Shown here piece after piece: positions 24,180 to 33,519 of a stretch of DNA of 64,000 bases. Source of the stretch: Cryobacterium lactosi (GTDB lineage: Bacteria; Actinomycetota; Actinomycetes; Actinomycetales; Microbacteriaceae); contig NZ_SOHM01000015.1 of assembly GCF_004403945.1 (NCBI RefSeq), positions 1-64,000 of the forward strand. The letters run 5' to 3'. The position numbers were made by a program, and so were the translations under genes. Under the pieces are notes generated by a model that worked only from the letters and a program-made list of their open reading frames with translations, made no database searches and was not told where the DNA came from. How positions within the stretch are numbered: the first letter of the stretch is position 1; every line of letters begins with the position of its first letter.

Positions 24180-27100
24180 ATGTTCACCAAAATCCTCGTC
24201 GCCAACCGTGGAGAGATAGCAATCCGCGCCTTTCGCGCCGCCTATGAATTGGGAGCGAAAACCGTCGCGGTCTTCCCGTTCGAAGATCGTAATTCGCTGC
24301 ACCGGCTGAAGGCCGACGAGGCCTACGAGATCGGCGAGGCGGGGCACCCGGTGCGCGCCTACCTCGATGTGTCCGAGATCATCCGGGTCGCCAAGGAAAG
24401 TGGCGCAGACGCCATCTACCCCGGCTACGGCTTCCTCTCCGAGAACCCCGAGCTCGCCGAAGCGGCGAAGGCCGCCGGCATCACCTTCATCGGCCCGGGC
24501 TCGCATGTGCTCGAAATGGCCGGTAACAAGGTCACCGCCAAGGAGCACGCCATCGCCGCCGGTGTTCCGGTCCTCAAGTCCAGCGCACCGTCGCGCGACG
24601 TCGAGGAACTCATCGCGGCCGCCGAGGAGATCGGCTTCCCCATCTTCGCCAAGGCCGTCGCCGGCGGCGGCGGACGCGGCATGCGCCGCGTCGCCACCAT
24701 GGCCGACCTGCGTGGTTCGCTCGAAGAGGCCATGCGTGAGGCCAACAGCGCGTTCGGCGACCCCACCATGTTCCTCGAGCAGGCGGTCCTCCGCCCCCGC
24801 CACATCGAGGTGCAGATCCTCGCGGATGCCACCGGCGAGACCGTGCACCTGTTCGAGCGGGACTGCTCTGTGCAGCGCCGCCACCAGAAGGTCATCGAGA
24901 TCGCGCCGGCCCCGAACCTGCCCGAAGAGATCCGCCAGCGCCTACACAAGGACGCCGTGGCCTTCGCCAGGTCGATCGGCTACGTCAACGCGGGCACCGT
25001 CGAGTTCCTGCTCGACACCGTGGGCGAGCGCGCCGGCCAGCACGTGTTCATCGAGATGAACCCGCGCATCCAGGTCGAGCACACCGTCACCGAAGAGGTC
25101 ACCGACGTCGACCTCGTGCAGTCCCAGATCCGCATCGCAGCGGGGGAGACCCTCGCCGACCTGGGCCTCAGCCAGGACTCGATCAAGCTGCGCGGTTTCG
25201 CCCTGCAGTGCCGGATCACCACGGAAGACCCCACCAGCGGGTTCCGCCCCGACACCGGCAAGATCACCACCTACCGTTCGCCCGGCGGCGCCGGCATCCG
25301 CCTGGACGGCGGCACCATCAACCCGGGCGCCCAGATCAGCCCGCACTTCGACTCGATGCTCGCCAAGCTCACCTGCCGAGGCCGCGACTACGCCTCGGCG
25401 GTCACCCGCTCCAAGCGTGCCTTGGCTGAGTTCCGCATCCGCGGCGTCTCCACGAACATCTCGTTCCTGCAGGCCGTGCTCGAGGACCCCGACTTCGCCA
25501 ACGGTGACCTGAGCACGTCGTTCATCGACGAGCGCCCGCAACTGTTGCGGGGACGCGCGTCGAAGGACCGCGGTACGAAGATCCTCAACTGGCTGGCCGA
25601 CGTCACCGTCAACCAGCCCAACGGGGTGCCGATCACGCTGATGAACCCGGCCGAGAAGCTCCCGAAGATCGACCTCTCCGTGCCGGCCCCCGAGGGCTCC
25701 CGGCAGAAGCTGCAGCTGCTCGGCCCTGTCGGCTTTGCCAGTGCCCTGCGCAACCAGACCGCCCTGGCCGTCACCGACACCACGTTCCGTGACGCCCACC
25801 AGTCGCTGCTGGCCACCCGGGTGCGCACCAAGGACCTCGTCGCCGTCGCCCCGTACGTCGCCAGGCTCACCCCCGAGCTGCTCTCGGTCGAGGCCTGGGG
25901 CGGTGCCACCTACGACGTCGCACTGCGCTTCCTCGGCGAAGACCCGTGGGAGCGCCTCGGCGCCCTGCGGGAGGCCCTGCCCAACATCAACATCCAGATG
26001 CTGCTGCGCGGCCGCAACACGGTGGGCTACACCCCGTACCCCACCGAGGTGACGGATGCCTTCGTCCGCGAGGCCAGCGACTCCGGTGTCGACATCTTCC
26101 GCATCTTCGACGCCCTCAACGACGTCAACCAGATGCGCCCGGCCATCGAAGCGGTGCTGAACACCGGCACCAGCGTCGCCGAGGTAGCTGTCTGCTACAC
26201 CGGCGACCTGCTCGACCCGGCCGAGGACCTCTACACCCTGGACTACTACCTGCGCCTGGCCGACCAGATCGTGGCGTCCGGCGCTCACATCCTGGCCATC
26301 AAGGACATGGCCGGGCTGTTGCGTCCGGCAGCGGCCGAGAAGCTGGTCACGGCGTTCCGCGAACGCTTCGACCTGCCGGTACACGTGCACACCCACGACA
26401 CCCCCGGCGGCCAGCTGGCGACGCTGCTCGCGGCGTCCCGCGCAGGCGCCGACGCCGTCGACGTGGCCAGCGCACCGATGGGCGGCACGACCAGCCAGCC
26501 CTCAGCGTCGTCCCTCGTGGCCGCACTCGTGCACACCGAGCGCGACACGGGCATCTCGCTGCAGAACGTGTGCGACCTCGAGCCCTACTGGGAAGACGTG
26601 CGCCGGGTCTACCACCCCTTCGAATCGGGTCTGCGTGCCCCGACGGGCCGCGTGTACAAGCACGAGATCCCCGGCGGTCAGCTGTCCAACCTGCGCACCC
26701 AGGCCGTGGCGCTGGGCCTGGCCGACGACTTCGAACTCATCGAGGACATGTACGCCGCGGCGAACAGCATCCTGGGCCGCGTACCCAAGGTGACCCCGTC
26801 GTCCAAGGTCGTCGGTGACCTGGCCCTGTACCTCGCCGCCGTCAACGCCGACCCGGCCGACTTCGAGGCCAACCCGGCCAAATACGATGTGCCCGACTCC
26901 GTGGTCGGATTCATGGCCGGCGAACTGGGCGACCTGCCCGGCGGCTGGCCGGAGCCCTTCCGCACCAAGGTGCTCGAAGGACGTAACATCCGGGTCAGCA
27001 CCACCGAGCTGACCGAGGAAGAGCGAAGCGCGCTGGACGGCGACAGCCCCACCCGCCGCGGCATGCTCAACCAGTTGCTCTTCCCCGCCCCCACCCGGCA

Positions 27101-27584
27101 CTTCCAGCAGATCCGCGAGCTCTTCGGCGACCTGTCCGTTGTGGACACCGTCGACTACCTTTACGGCCTGCGCCAGGGCACGGAGCACTCGGTCGAGATC
27201 GACAAGGGCGTGCGACTCTACGTGGGCCTTGAGGCGATCGGCGAGGCCGACGACAAGGGCATGCGCACGGTTATGACCATCCTCAACGGCCAGCTGCGTC
27301 CGGTCTTCGTGCGGGACCGCAGCATCGCCGTGGTCACCAAGGCGGCCGAGAAGGCCGACGCCAACCAGCCCGGCCAGGTTGCCGCGCCGTTCTCCGGTGT
27401 GGTCACCCTGCAGGTCGCCGAGGGCGACGTCGTCGTGGCCGGCCAGAGCGTCGCATCCATCGAGGCCATGAAGATGGAGGCGGCGATCACCTCGCCCATC
27501 GCCGGCGTCGTCGAACGGGTCGCGATCCCCGCGACCCAGCAGGTCGACGCTGGAGACCTGCTCGTGGTGGTGCGGCCACGCTAG
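24180..27584 (+). CDS. pyc: Pyruvate carboxylase
   Basis: Anaplerotic enzyme of 1134 aa converting pyruvate and bicarbonate to oxaloacetate with ATP. Domains in order: biotin carboxylase (1 to about 460, with ATP-grasp GGGGRGMRR), carboxyltransferase (about 530-830, DTTFRDAHQSLLATR), tetramerisation part, and the biotin carrier at the end with biotinyl-Lys K1098 in EAMKMEA. ATG 24180 gives the canonical MFTKILVANRGEIA start. Single-polypeptide form, normal length. Confidence 0.96.
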   Translation: MFTKILVANRGEIAIRAFRAAYELGAKTVAVFPFEDRNSLHRLKADEAYEIGEAGHPVRAYLDVSEIIRVAKESGADAIYPGYGFLSENPELAEAAKAAGITFIGPGSHVLEMAGNKVTAKEHAIAAGVPVLKSSAPSRDVEELIAAAEEIGFPIFAKAVAGGGGRGMRRVATMADLRGSLEEAMREANSAFGDPTMFLEQAVLRPRHIEVQILADATGETVHLFERDCSVQRRHQKVIEIAPAPNLPEEIRQRLHKDAVAFARSIGYVNAGTVEFLLDTVGERAGQHVFIEMNPRIQVEHTVTEEVTDVDLVQSQIRIAAGETLADLGLSQDSIKLRGFALQCRITTEDPTSGFRPDTGKITTYRSPGGAGIRLDGGTINPGAQISPHFDSMLAKLTCRGRDYASAVTRSKRALAEFRIRGVSTNISFLQAVLEDPDFANGDLSTSFIDERPQLLRGRASKDRGTKILNWLADVTVNQPNGVPITLMNPAEKLPKIDLSVPAPEGSRQKLQLLGPVGFASALRNQTALAVTDTTFRDAHQSLLATRVRTKDLVAVAPYVARLTPELLSVEAWGGATYDVALRFLGEDPWERLGALREALPNINIQMLLRGRNTVGYTPYPTEVTDAFVREASDSGVDIFRIFDALNDVNQMRPAIEAVLNTGTSVAEVAVCYTGDLLDPAEDLYTLDYYLRLADQIVASGAHILAIKDMAGLLRPAAAEKLVTAFRERFDLPVHVHTHDTPGGQLATLLAASRAGADAVDVASAPMGGTTSQPSASSLVAALVHTERDTGISLQNVCDLEPYWEDVRRVYHPFESGLRAPTGRVYKHEIPGGQLSNLRTQAVALGLADDFELIEDMYAAANSILGRVPKVTPSSKVVGDLALYLAAVNADPADFEANPAKYDVPDSVVGFMAGELGDLPGGWPEPFRTKVLEGRNIRVSTTELTEEERSALDGDSPTRRGMLNQLLFPAPTRHFQQIRELFGDLSVVDTVDYLYGLRQGTEHSVEIDKGVRLYVGLEAIGEADDKGMRTVMTILNGQLRPVFVRDRSIAVVTKAAEKADANQPGQVAAPFSGVVTLQVAEGDVVVAGQSVASIEAMKMEAAITSPIAGVVERVAIPATQQVDAGDLLVVVRPR

Positions 27585-27587
27585 GCT

Positions 27588-27617
27588 GAGGCCTGATTTG
27601 GGCCTCAATCTCAGGCC
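27588..27617 (+). terminator. Overlapping hairpins after pyc
   Basis: GAGGCC (27588-27593) pairs with GGCCTC (27601-27606), and GGGCCT (27600-27605) can instead pair with AGGCCC (27612-27617). The two stems are mutually exclusive. There is no U-tract, so this may be a weak terminator or a leader structure of the next gene. Confidence 0.35.
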
Positions 27618-27640
27618 CGTAGAAGAACGAGGAGTCTGCT

Positions 27641-29044
27641 GTGACAGATCGACGGACAGACGATGCCCAACCGCACGACGAGGGTGACGGCCAGCTGGCC
27701 CCGGCAGAGACCGGGGCCGGCGCCGCGGCCACAGCGCCGCGACCCGGTGACGAGTACCACAGCGAGCTGCCGCCGCACACCTTCGACAACCTGGCCGCGG
27801 CGCTGCCGGACAGCCTCGGCGCCCCCCTCGGGGGCTCCGGCCTGCCCCGATCCGCCGTGCTGCGCACCTCGGCGGCCGGCGCCTCTGACCGCGGGGACAC
27901 CCGTTCGGCCGTCTCCGCACCGGGCACCTCCCACCCGGGCACCCACACCATCGAGATCGTCACGCCGCAGCGCGCCCGCGACGTCGCGGCTCCGCTCGGC
28001 GCGAGCGGCACAGCGGCGGCGGCCCTGTCGCTGATTACCGGCCCGACGAACGCCGCCACGGCCAGCAGACGCGACCGCAGCCGAACGGATGCCCTCGCGC
28101 CGGAGTCCGCATCGATGCTCACGTCCGACCGCCTGCTCGAGGTCAACCGCAAGACCCGGCGGCCGCCGAACGGCAGCTGGAACCGGTTCGTCTACAGGGC
28201 CTCCTTCCACCTCATCAACCTCGGCGACTCGGCCGCCGTACGTGCCCACCAGGCCATGGACGAGCGCATCCGCAAGCAGTTCGAGGGTGGTGCGAGGTTC
28301 GTGCCGATCCTCACCCGCAAGGGCGGTGTGGGCAAGACCACCGTCACGGCCCTGCTCGGCATGGCCATGGCCGACGCCAGGGAAGACCGGATCATCGCCG
28401 TCGACGCCAACCCCGACCGGGGCACCCTCTCCGAACGGGTCTCCAAGCAGACCAGGTCGACGGTGCGCGACGTCGTCACGAAGGCCGCCTCCATCGGCGG
28501 CTTCACCGACTTCTCGGCGCTGGTATCCAGGGACGAGACCCGGCTGGACATCCTGGCCAGCGACACCGACCCGCTCCTGAGCGAGGCATTCGACGAGAAC
28601 GACTACAACGTCGTCGCCGACCTCGCCGCCCGGTTCTACTCGATCGTCCTGACCGACTGCGGAACCGGCATCGTGCACTCGGTCATGCGGGCCACCCTGC
28701 AGCGCGCGGACTCCATCGTGATCGTGTCCGGCGGCAGCGTGGACGAGGCCCGGCTGGCCTCCGAAACCCTCACCTGGCTCGAGGCCAACGGCTACGGCGA
28801 ACTCGTGCGCAACGCGATCGTCGCTCTCAACACGGCGACCCAGGGCACCAACCTCGTCAAGCTCGAGGAGATCGAGTCGCACTTCCGCTCCCGGGTGCGC
28901 GAGATCGTGCGGATCCCGTACGACCCGCAACTGGCCGCGGGCAGTGTGGTCTCCTTCAAGGACCTCAAGCCGATCACGCGGCTGGCCGCGCGCACCCTTG
29001 CCGCCCTCGTCGTCGAGGGGCTCCCGGCCGAACGCCGCGTCTGA
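27641..29044 (+). CDS. MinD/ParA-like ATPase with long disordered N-terminus
   Basis: Protein of 467 aa. Residues 1-160 are Ala/Pro/acidic and low-complexity; residues about 170-215 form a conserved basic/aromatic linker (NRFVYRASFHLINLG); the P-loop ATPase follows with KGGVGKTT at 227-234, then AVDANPDRGTL and a LTDCGTG Walker B-like segment. This layout is seen in actinobacterial MinD-like proteins, some associated with type VII secretion, but no ESX genes are visible here. GTG 27641 has AGGAG 8 bases upstream. Function uncertain. Confidence 0.75.
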   Translation: MTDRRTDDAQPHDEGDGQLAPAETGAGAAATAPRPGDEYHSELPPHTFDNLAAALPDSLGAPLGGSGLPRSAVLRTSAAGASDRGDTRSAVSAPGTSHPGTHTIEIVTPQRARDVAAPLGASGTAAAALSLITGPTNAATASRRDRSRTDALAPESASMLTSDRLLEVNRKTRRPPNGSWNRFVYRASFHLINLGDSAAVRAHQAMDERIRKQFEGGARFVPILTRKGGVGKTTVTALLGMAMADAREDRIIAVDANPDRGTLSERVSKQTRSTVRDVVTKAASIGGFTDFSALVSRDETRLDILASDTDPLLSEAFDENDYNVVADLAARFYSIVLTDCGTGIVHSVMRATLQRADSIVIVSGGSVDEARLASETLTWLEANGYGELVRNAIVALNTATQGTNLVKLEEIESHFRSRVREIVRIPYDPQLAAGSVVSFKDLKPITRLAARTLAALVVEGLPAERRV

Positions 29045-29131
29045 GCCTCGCCCCGCACGACCTGTCCCACCGTCTGACCAACACCGTCCCACCAACGCCG
29101 TACCCGCCGCTCCATCCGAAGAGAGTCTCCC

Positions 29132-29623
29132 GTGCCCGAACGCCAGATCCGCCTACTGGGCGACCCAGTCCTCAAAACCCGCTCGGAGCCGATCGGCAGC
29201 ATTGACGCCCGGGTGCGGAGCCTCGTCGAAGACCTTGTCGACAGCGTGAAGCTCCCCGGCCGGGCGGGGGTGGCCGCCGCCCAGATCGGCGTCAATCTGC
29301 GCGCGTTCAGCTACAACATCGACGGCCACATCGGCTACATCCTCAACCCGGTCCTGGTGGAACTGGCGGGGGAGCCGGAGCTGGTCGACGAGGGCTGCCT
29401 CTCGGTACCCGGGCTGTGGTACCCGACCAAGCGGTATCCGTTCGCCAGGGTCACCGGCATCGACCTCGACGGCAATCCCGTCGCGGTCGCCGGCGAGGGA
29501 CTGATGGCCCAGGCGCTTCAGCACGAGACCGACCACCTGGACGGGTTGCTCTACTTGGACCGGCTGGACAAGGAGAACCGTCGGGCCGCGATGAAGGAAG
29601 TGCGCGAGTCCGACTGGTTCTGA
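29132..29623 (+). CDS. def: Peptide deformylase
   Basis: Metalloenzyme of 163 aa removing the N-formyl group from nascent proteins. Motif 1 is GVAAAQIG (46-53), motif 2 EGCLSVP with metal ligand C89, motif 3 QHETDHLDG with H131, catalytic E132 and H135. Motif 1 lacks the more common GLAAPQ sequence, a variation found in many actinobacterial paralogues. GTG start at 29132. Followed by a terminator shared with the convergent fadD. Confidence 0.92.
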   Translation: MPERQIRLLGDPVLKTRSEPIGSIDARVRSLVEDLVDSVKLPGRAGVAAAQIGVNLRAFSYNIDGHIGYILNPVLVELAGEPELVDEGCLSVPGLWYPTKRYPFARVTGIDLDGNPVAVAGEGLMAQALQHETDHLDGLLYLDRLDKENRRAAMKEVRESDWF

Positions 29624-29635
29624 GCCCCGGATGCG

Positions 29636-29676
29636 AGAACGAGCCGCCCCGCCGAAGCGGGACAGCTCGTTTTCGG
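29636..29676. terminator. Bidirectional terminator between def and fadD
   Basis: AACGAGC and GCTCGTT arms flank an inner CCCCGC/GCGGGA stem with a CGAA loop, ending in TTTTC on the plus strand and with an A-containing flank for the minus strand. It serves two convergent genes. Confidence 0.75.
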
Positions 29677-29700
29677 CACAGCTCAATGCTGCGGGACTGT

Positions 29701-31545
29701 CTAGTCCTGTACTCTGTCGCGCACCGGCACGGCCGCCGTCGTCGGGTTGGCGCCGTAGAGGTTCTGGATCTCGGCCGCGAAGTCGCGCAGGATCAGGTCG
29801 CGCTTGATGCTCATCTTCGGGGTGAGGTAACCCGCCGCCTCGGTGAGCTCGATCGGCAGCACCACGAACTTCCGGATGGACTCCGCCCGTGACACCGACT
29901 CGTTGGCGTGGTCGATGGCCCGCTGCACCTCGGCGAGGACCTTCGGGTGCACCGACGCGTCGATGAGCGACATCGCGGCGTCCTCGTGGTTGTTGTTCAA
30001 CCAGACCGGGAGCATCTCAGGGTCGAGGGTGACCAGAGCGGCGATGAACGGCTTCTGGTCGCCGACAACGACCACCTGGCCGACCAGCGGGTTGGACCGG
30101 ATCGGGTCCTCGAGGGCCGCCGGGGCGACGTTCTTGCCGCCGGCGGTGACGATGATCTCCTTCTTGCGCCCCGTGATGGAGAGGAAGCCGTCGTCGTCGA
30201 GAGCGCCGATGTCACCGGTCTTCAACCAGCCGTCGTCGAACACGGCCGCGGTGGCTTCGGGGTTCTTCCAGTACTCGGTGAAGACGTTGACCCCCTTCAC
30301 CTCGATCTCCCCGTCGTCCATGACGCGCACGGAGACGCCGGGCAGGGCCGGGCCGACACTGCCGATCTTCGACTTGGTGGCCAGGTTCACCGTCGCGGGG
30401 GCTGTGGTCTCGGTCAGGCCGTAGCCCTCGAGGATCACGATGCCCAGGCTGTGGAAGAAGTGACCTAGGTGGGCGCCGAGCGGAGCGGAGCCGGACACGG
30501 CGAACTTGACGTTGCCGCCCATCGCGGCGCGCAGCTTGCTGTAGACGAGCCTGTCGAACAGGGCGAACTTGATCTTCATGCCCAGCGGGATCCGTTCGCC
30601 GGCCTCGACCAGCTTGGAGTGTGCGACGGCGACATCGGAGGCGGCCAGGAAGATCTTGCCCTTGCCGCCGGCCTCGGCCTTCTGCTCGGCGGAGTTGTAG
30701 ACCTTTTCGAAGACCCGGGGGACCGCGAGCAGGAACGTCGGCTTGAAACTGCCCAGCGACGGGAGCAGCTGTCGGGTGTCCGGCTGATGACCCACCCGGA
30801 CGCCGCCGTGCACGCACAGCACCGCGATGAAGCGGGCGAAGACGTGGGCGGTCGTGATGAACAGCAGGGTGGATGCGCCGTTCTCGTCGGTGAGAACGGG
30901 CTTGAGTGCGATCCCGGCGTTCCGGCTGGTCTCGACGAAGTTGCCGTGGCTGAGCACACAGCCCTTGGGCCGGCCGGTGGAGCCCGACGTGTAGATCAGG
31001 GTGGCGATGTCGGAGGCCACAGCCAGGCGACGGCGGCGATCGATCTCGGCATCCGGAACATCGACGCCCCTGGCGGCGAGCTTGTCCAGGTCGCCGAGGT
31101 CGATCTGCCAGACCGTCTCGACGTCCGGCAGCTCCGGATGCACCTCGTCGAAGCGGGCGAAGTGGTCCGCGGTCTCCACGATCAGCGCCGTGGCGCCGGA
31201 GTCGCTGAGAATCCACTGCACCTGACTGGGCGAGCTCGTCTCGTAGACGGGCACGAGCACGGCGCCCGCGAACCAGACGGCGAAGTCGATCAGGGTCCAC
31301 TCGTATCGGGTCTTGCAGGTCAAGCCGATCTTGTCGCCGGGCTGCACGCCGGCAGCGACGAATCCCTTGGCCAGCGCGATGACCTCCGCGTGGAACTCGG
31401 CTGTGGTGACGGGCAGCCAACCGCCGTTGTCCGGGCGGGAGAACAGCACCAGGTTGGGCGTCAGCGCAAGACGGTCGACCAGCAGGTCGGTGACGTTCGC
31501 GTTCGGGTCGGCGGGGACGACGGCGGGCTCATCGAACTGTTTCAC
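29701..31545 (-). CDS. fadD: Long-chain fatty-acid-CoA ligase
   Basis: AMP-forming acyl-CoA synthetase of 614 aa (FadD15-like). The nucleotide-binding motif YTSGSTGRPKG is at residues 185-195; GYGLTET lies in the middle, and the C-terminal GRKKEIIVTAGGKN carries the hinge region. GTG 31545 is preceded by AAAGGAG. Gene order with plsC-like, aroG and the PASTA kinase resembles the fadD15 neighbourhood of M. tuberculosis. Likely supplies acyl-CoA for lipids, cytoplasmic face of the membrane. Confidence 0.93.
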   Translation of the reverse strand: MKQFDEPAVVPADPNANVTDLLVDRLALTPNLVLFSRPDNGGWLPVTTAEFHAEVIALAKGFVAAGVQPGDKIGLTCKTRYEWTLIDFAVWFAGAVLVPVYETSSPSQVQWILSDSGATALIVETADHFARFDEVHPELPDVETVWQIDLGDLDKLAARGVDVPDAEIDRRRRLAVASDIATLIYTSGSTGRPKGCVLSHGNFVETSRNAGIALKPVLTDENGASTLLFITTAHVFARFIAVLCVHGGVRVGHQPDTRQLLPSLGSFKPTFLLAVPRVFEKVYNSAEQKAEAGGKGKIFLAASDVAVAHSKLVEAGERIPLGMKIKFALFDRLVYSKLRAAMGGNVKFAVSGSAPLGAHLGHFFHSLGIVILEGYGLTETTAPATVNLATKSKIGSVGPALPGVSVRVMDDGEIEVKGVNVFTEYWKNPEATAAVFDDGWLKTGDIGALDDDGFLSITGRKKEIIVTAGGKNVAPAALEDPIRSNPLVGQVVVVGDQKPFIAALVTLDPEMLPVWLNNNHEDAAMSLIDASVHPKVLAEVQRAIDHANESVSRAESIRKFVVLPIELTEAAGYLTPKMSIKRDLILRDFAAEIQNLYGANPTTAAVPVRDRVQD

Positions 31546-31747
31546 GGTAACTCCTTTGGCACCGGACGGGTAAGTGCGTTCACTCTAGCCGCTGATTCGG
31601 GGTGAACCTGCGATTCTCCCGGCGGCATGCTCATTTACTACACTCTAGGGGGTGCCTTGCGTGGTCGATCAGGTCGCTGCGTGCCCCGTGCCGTTTGAGA
31701 GCCGACCTGAAGAACACACTGTTGCCCTACCTACGAAAGGTGCGCTC
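31546..31747. promoter_or_regulatory. Divergent fadD/glk control region
   Basis: This 202-base spacer must contain promoters for both genes. TACACT around 31637-31643, just before CTAGGGG, is a plausible -10 for glk and would leave a leader of about 100 bases. I recognise no riboswitch or clear operator. GAAAGG ahead of GTG 31748 is the ribosome site. Confidence 0.4.
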
Positions 31748-32695
31748 GTGCACGCCATTGGGATTGACATCGGCGGGACCAAGATCGCCGGTGCCCTCGT
31801 CGACGAATTCGGAACCATCATCAGGTCGGACCGCCGGCCCACAAACGCCGGGGACCCCGGCGAGATCGAGAACGCGGTCGTCGAGATGATCGAGGGGCTG
31901 TCAGAGGGTGAGGATGTCGTGGCCGCCGGAGTGGCCGCCGCGGGGTTCATCGACGCGGCCCAGTCCACCGTCTACTACGCGCCCAACATCAACTGGCGGA
32001 ACGAGCCGTTGCGAGAGAAACTCGAGTCGCGCCTGGCCATCCCCATCATCATCGAGAACGACGCCAATGCGGCTGGATGGGCCGAGTTCTGCTTCGGTGC
32101 CGGCCGGTTGTACAGCGACATGGTCACGCTCACCATCGGTACCGGCGTCGGCGGGGCCATCGTGTCCAACGACAAGCTCTTCCGCGGCGGCTTCGGCGTG
32201 GGAGCCGAGCTCGGGCACATGCGCGTGGTGCCCGACGGGCTGCCCTGCGGCTGCGGCGCGCACGGCTGCATCGAGCAGTACGGGTCTGGCCGGGCGCTGC
32301 TGCGTATCGCGAACGAATTCGCGGACGCCGGCGGCATCGGACTGGGGCTGGCGGCAGCGCGCTCCAAGCGCGGCAAGCTGACCGGCAAGGATGTCGGCCG
32401 GTTCATCCAGGACGGCGACCCTGGTGCCCTCGCAGCGCTCCGTCAGCTGGGCGCGTCGCTCGGCCAGGCCTGCTCGAGCCTCGCCGCGGTGCTGGACCCC
32501 CAGGTGTTCGTGTTCGGTGGCGGGGTCGCTGCGGCTGGCGAACTGCTCCTCGAGCCGATCCGCACCGCATATCTCGACAACCTCCCGGCCCGTGGCTACC
32601 ACCCCGAGGCCGAGTTCGCGATCGCAGAGCTGGTCAACGATGCCGGCGTCGTCGGCGCCGCAGACCTCGCCCGCCGACACGTCACCGGTGAGTAG
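31748..32695 (+). CDS. glk: ROK-family glucokinase
   Basis: Sugar kinase of 315 aa phosphorylating glucose at C6, cytoplasmic. The phosphate-binding DIGGTK motif is at residues 7-12; the ROK zinc signature CGCGAHGC follows at about 166-173 after ELGHM; catalytic Asp is in ENDANAA. No N-terminal DNA-binding domain, so it is a kinase and not a NagC-type repressor. GTG 31748 chosen by GAAAGG and by the canonical start HAIGIDIGGTK. Followed by an acyltransferase gene 66 bases on. Confidence 0.9.
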   Translation: MHAIGIDIGGTKIAGALVDEFGTIIRSDRRPTNAGDPGEIENAVVEMIEGLSEGEDVVAAGVAAAGFIDAAQSTVYYAPNINWRNEPLREKLESRLAIPIIIENDANAAGWAEFCFGAGRLYSDMVTLTIGTGVGGAIVSNDKLFRGGFGVGAELGHMRVVPDGLPCGCGAHGCIEQYGSGRALLRIANEFADAGGIGLGLAAARSKRGKLTGKDVGRFIQDGDPGALAALRQLGASLGQACSSLAAVLDPQVFVFGGGVAAAGELLLEPIRTAYLDNLPARGYHPEAEFAIAELVNDAGVVGAADLARRHVTGE

Positions 32696-32761
32696 GCTGT
32701 TCGTGCTGCAAACGACGGTGCGGCACGCTGCCGACCGGCCCCCGCTCACTTAAGGACACCG

Positions 32762-33451
32762 ATGTTCTACTGGTTCATGAAGAATATTGTGGCCGGCCCG
32801 ATCCTTTTGGGCCTGTTCCGGCCCTGGGTGATCGGGCTCGACAACATCCCCAAAGAGGGCGGCGTGGTTCTCGCGAGCAACCACCTGTCGTTCATCGACT
32901 CGGTGTTCCTGCCGCTGGTCGTGCCACGTCGGGTGGTGTTCCTGGCCAAGAGCGAGTACTTCACCGGTACCGGCCTCAAGGGCTGGGCGACCCGGCAGTT
33001 CTTCAAGGCCACAGGCCAGTTGCCCATCGACCGCTCAGGCGGGAAGGCGTCGGAGGACTCCCTGAACACCGGCCTGGCCGTGCTGAACGGCGGGGGAGCG
33101 CTCGGCATCTATCCGGAGGGCACCCGCAGCCCGGACGCGCGCATGTACCGCGGCCGCACCGGTGTGGCCCGGATGGTGCTCGAGGCGGGGGTTCCCGTGG
33201 TCCCAGTGGCCATGATCGACACCGAGAAGGCGATGCCCACCGGAACCCGCATCCCCAAGGTGCGCAGGATCGGCATCGTCATCGGCGAGCCGCTCGACTT
33301 CAGCCGCTTCGAGGGAATGGAGGGTGACCGGTTCGTGTTGCGCTCCGTGACAGACGAGTTGATGTACGAACTGCGCCGCCTCAGCACGCAGGAGTACGTC
33401 GACGTCTACGCCACCAGTGTCAAAGAAAAGCGCGCCAGCCTTTCACGCTAG
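32762..33451 (+). CDS. 1-acyl-sn-glycerol-3-phosphate acyltransferase family protein
   Basis: Membrane-associated PlsC-type acyltransferase of 229 aa. Block I HX4D is H41-LSFI-D46, block III YPEGTRS is at 117-123, and PVVPVAM follows. It would acylate lysophosphatidic acid in phospholipid synthesis, or another glycerolipid acceptor. Upstream of aroG, as the Rv2182c orthologue is near DAHP synthase in M. tuberculosis. ATG 32762. Confidence 0.9.
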   Translation: MFYWFMKNIVAGPILLGLFRPWVIGLDNIPKEGGVVLASNHLSFIDSVFLPLVVPRRVVFLAKSEYFTGTGLKGWATRQFFKATGQLPIDRSGGKASEDSLNTGLAVLNGGGALGIYPEGTRSPDARMYRGRTGVARMVLEAGVPVVPVAMIDTEKAMPTGTRIPKVRRIGIVIGEPLDFSRFEGMEGDRFVLRSVTDELMYELRRLSTQEYVDVYATSVKEKRASLSR

Positions 33452-33519
33452 GCTCGATTATCGTTCACCCCAGGCCCGCCGTCGCGCGGGCCGAAGAAGA
33501 GAAAAACAGGCTCAGTCCC

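Noticed and set aside
31748..32695. ROK gene as a transcriptional repressor
   Set aside because: There is no N-terminal helix-turn-helix; the protein starts directly with the kinase DIGGTK motif.
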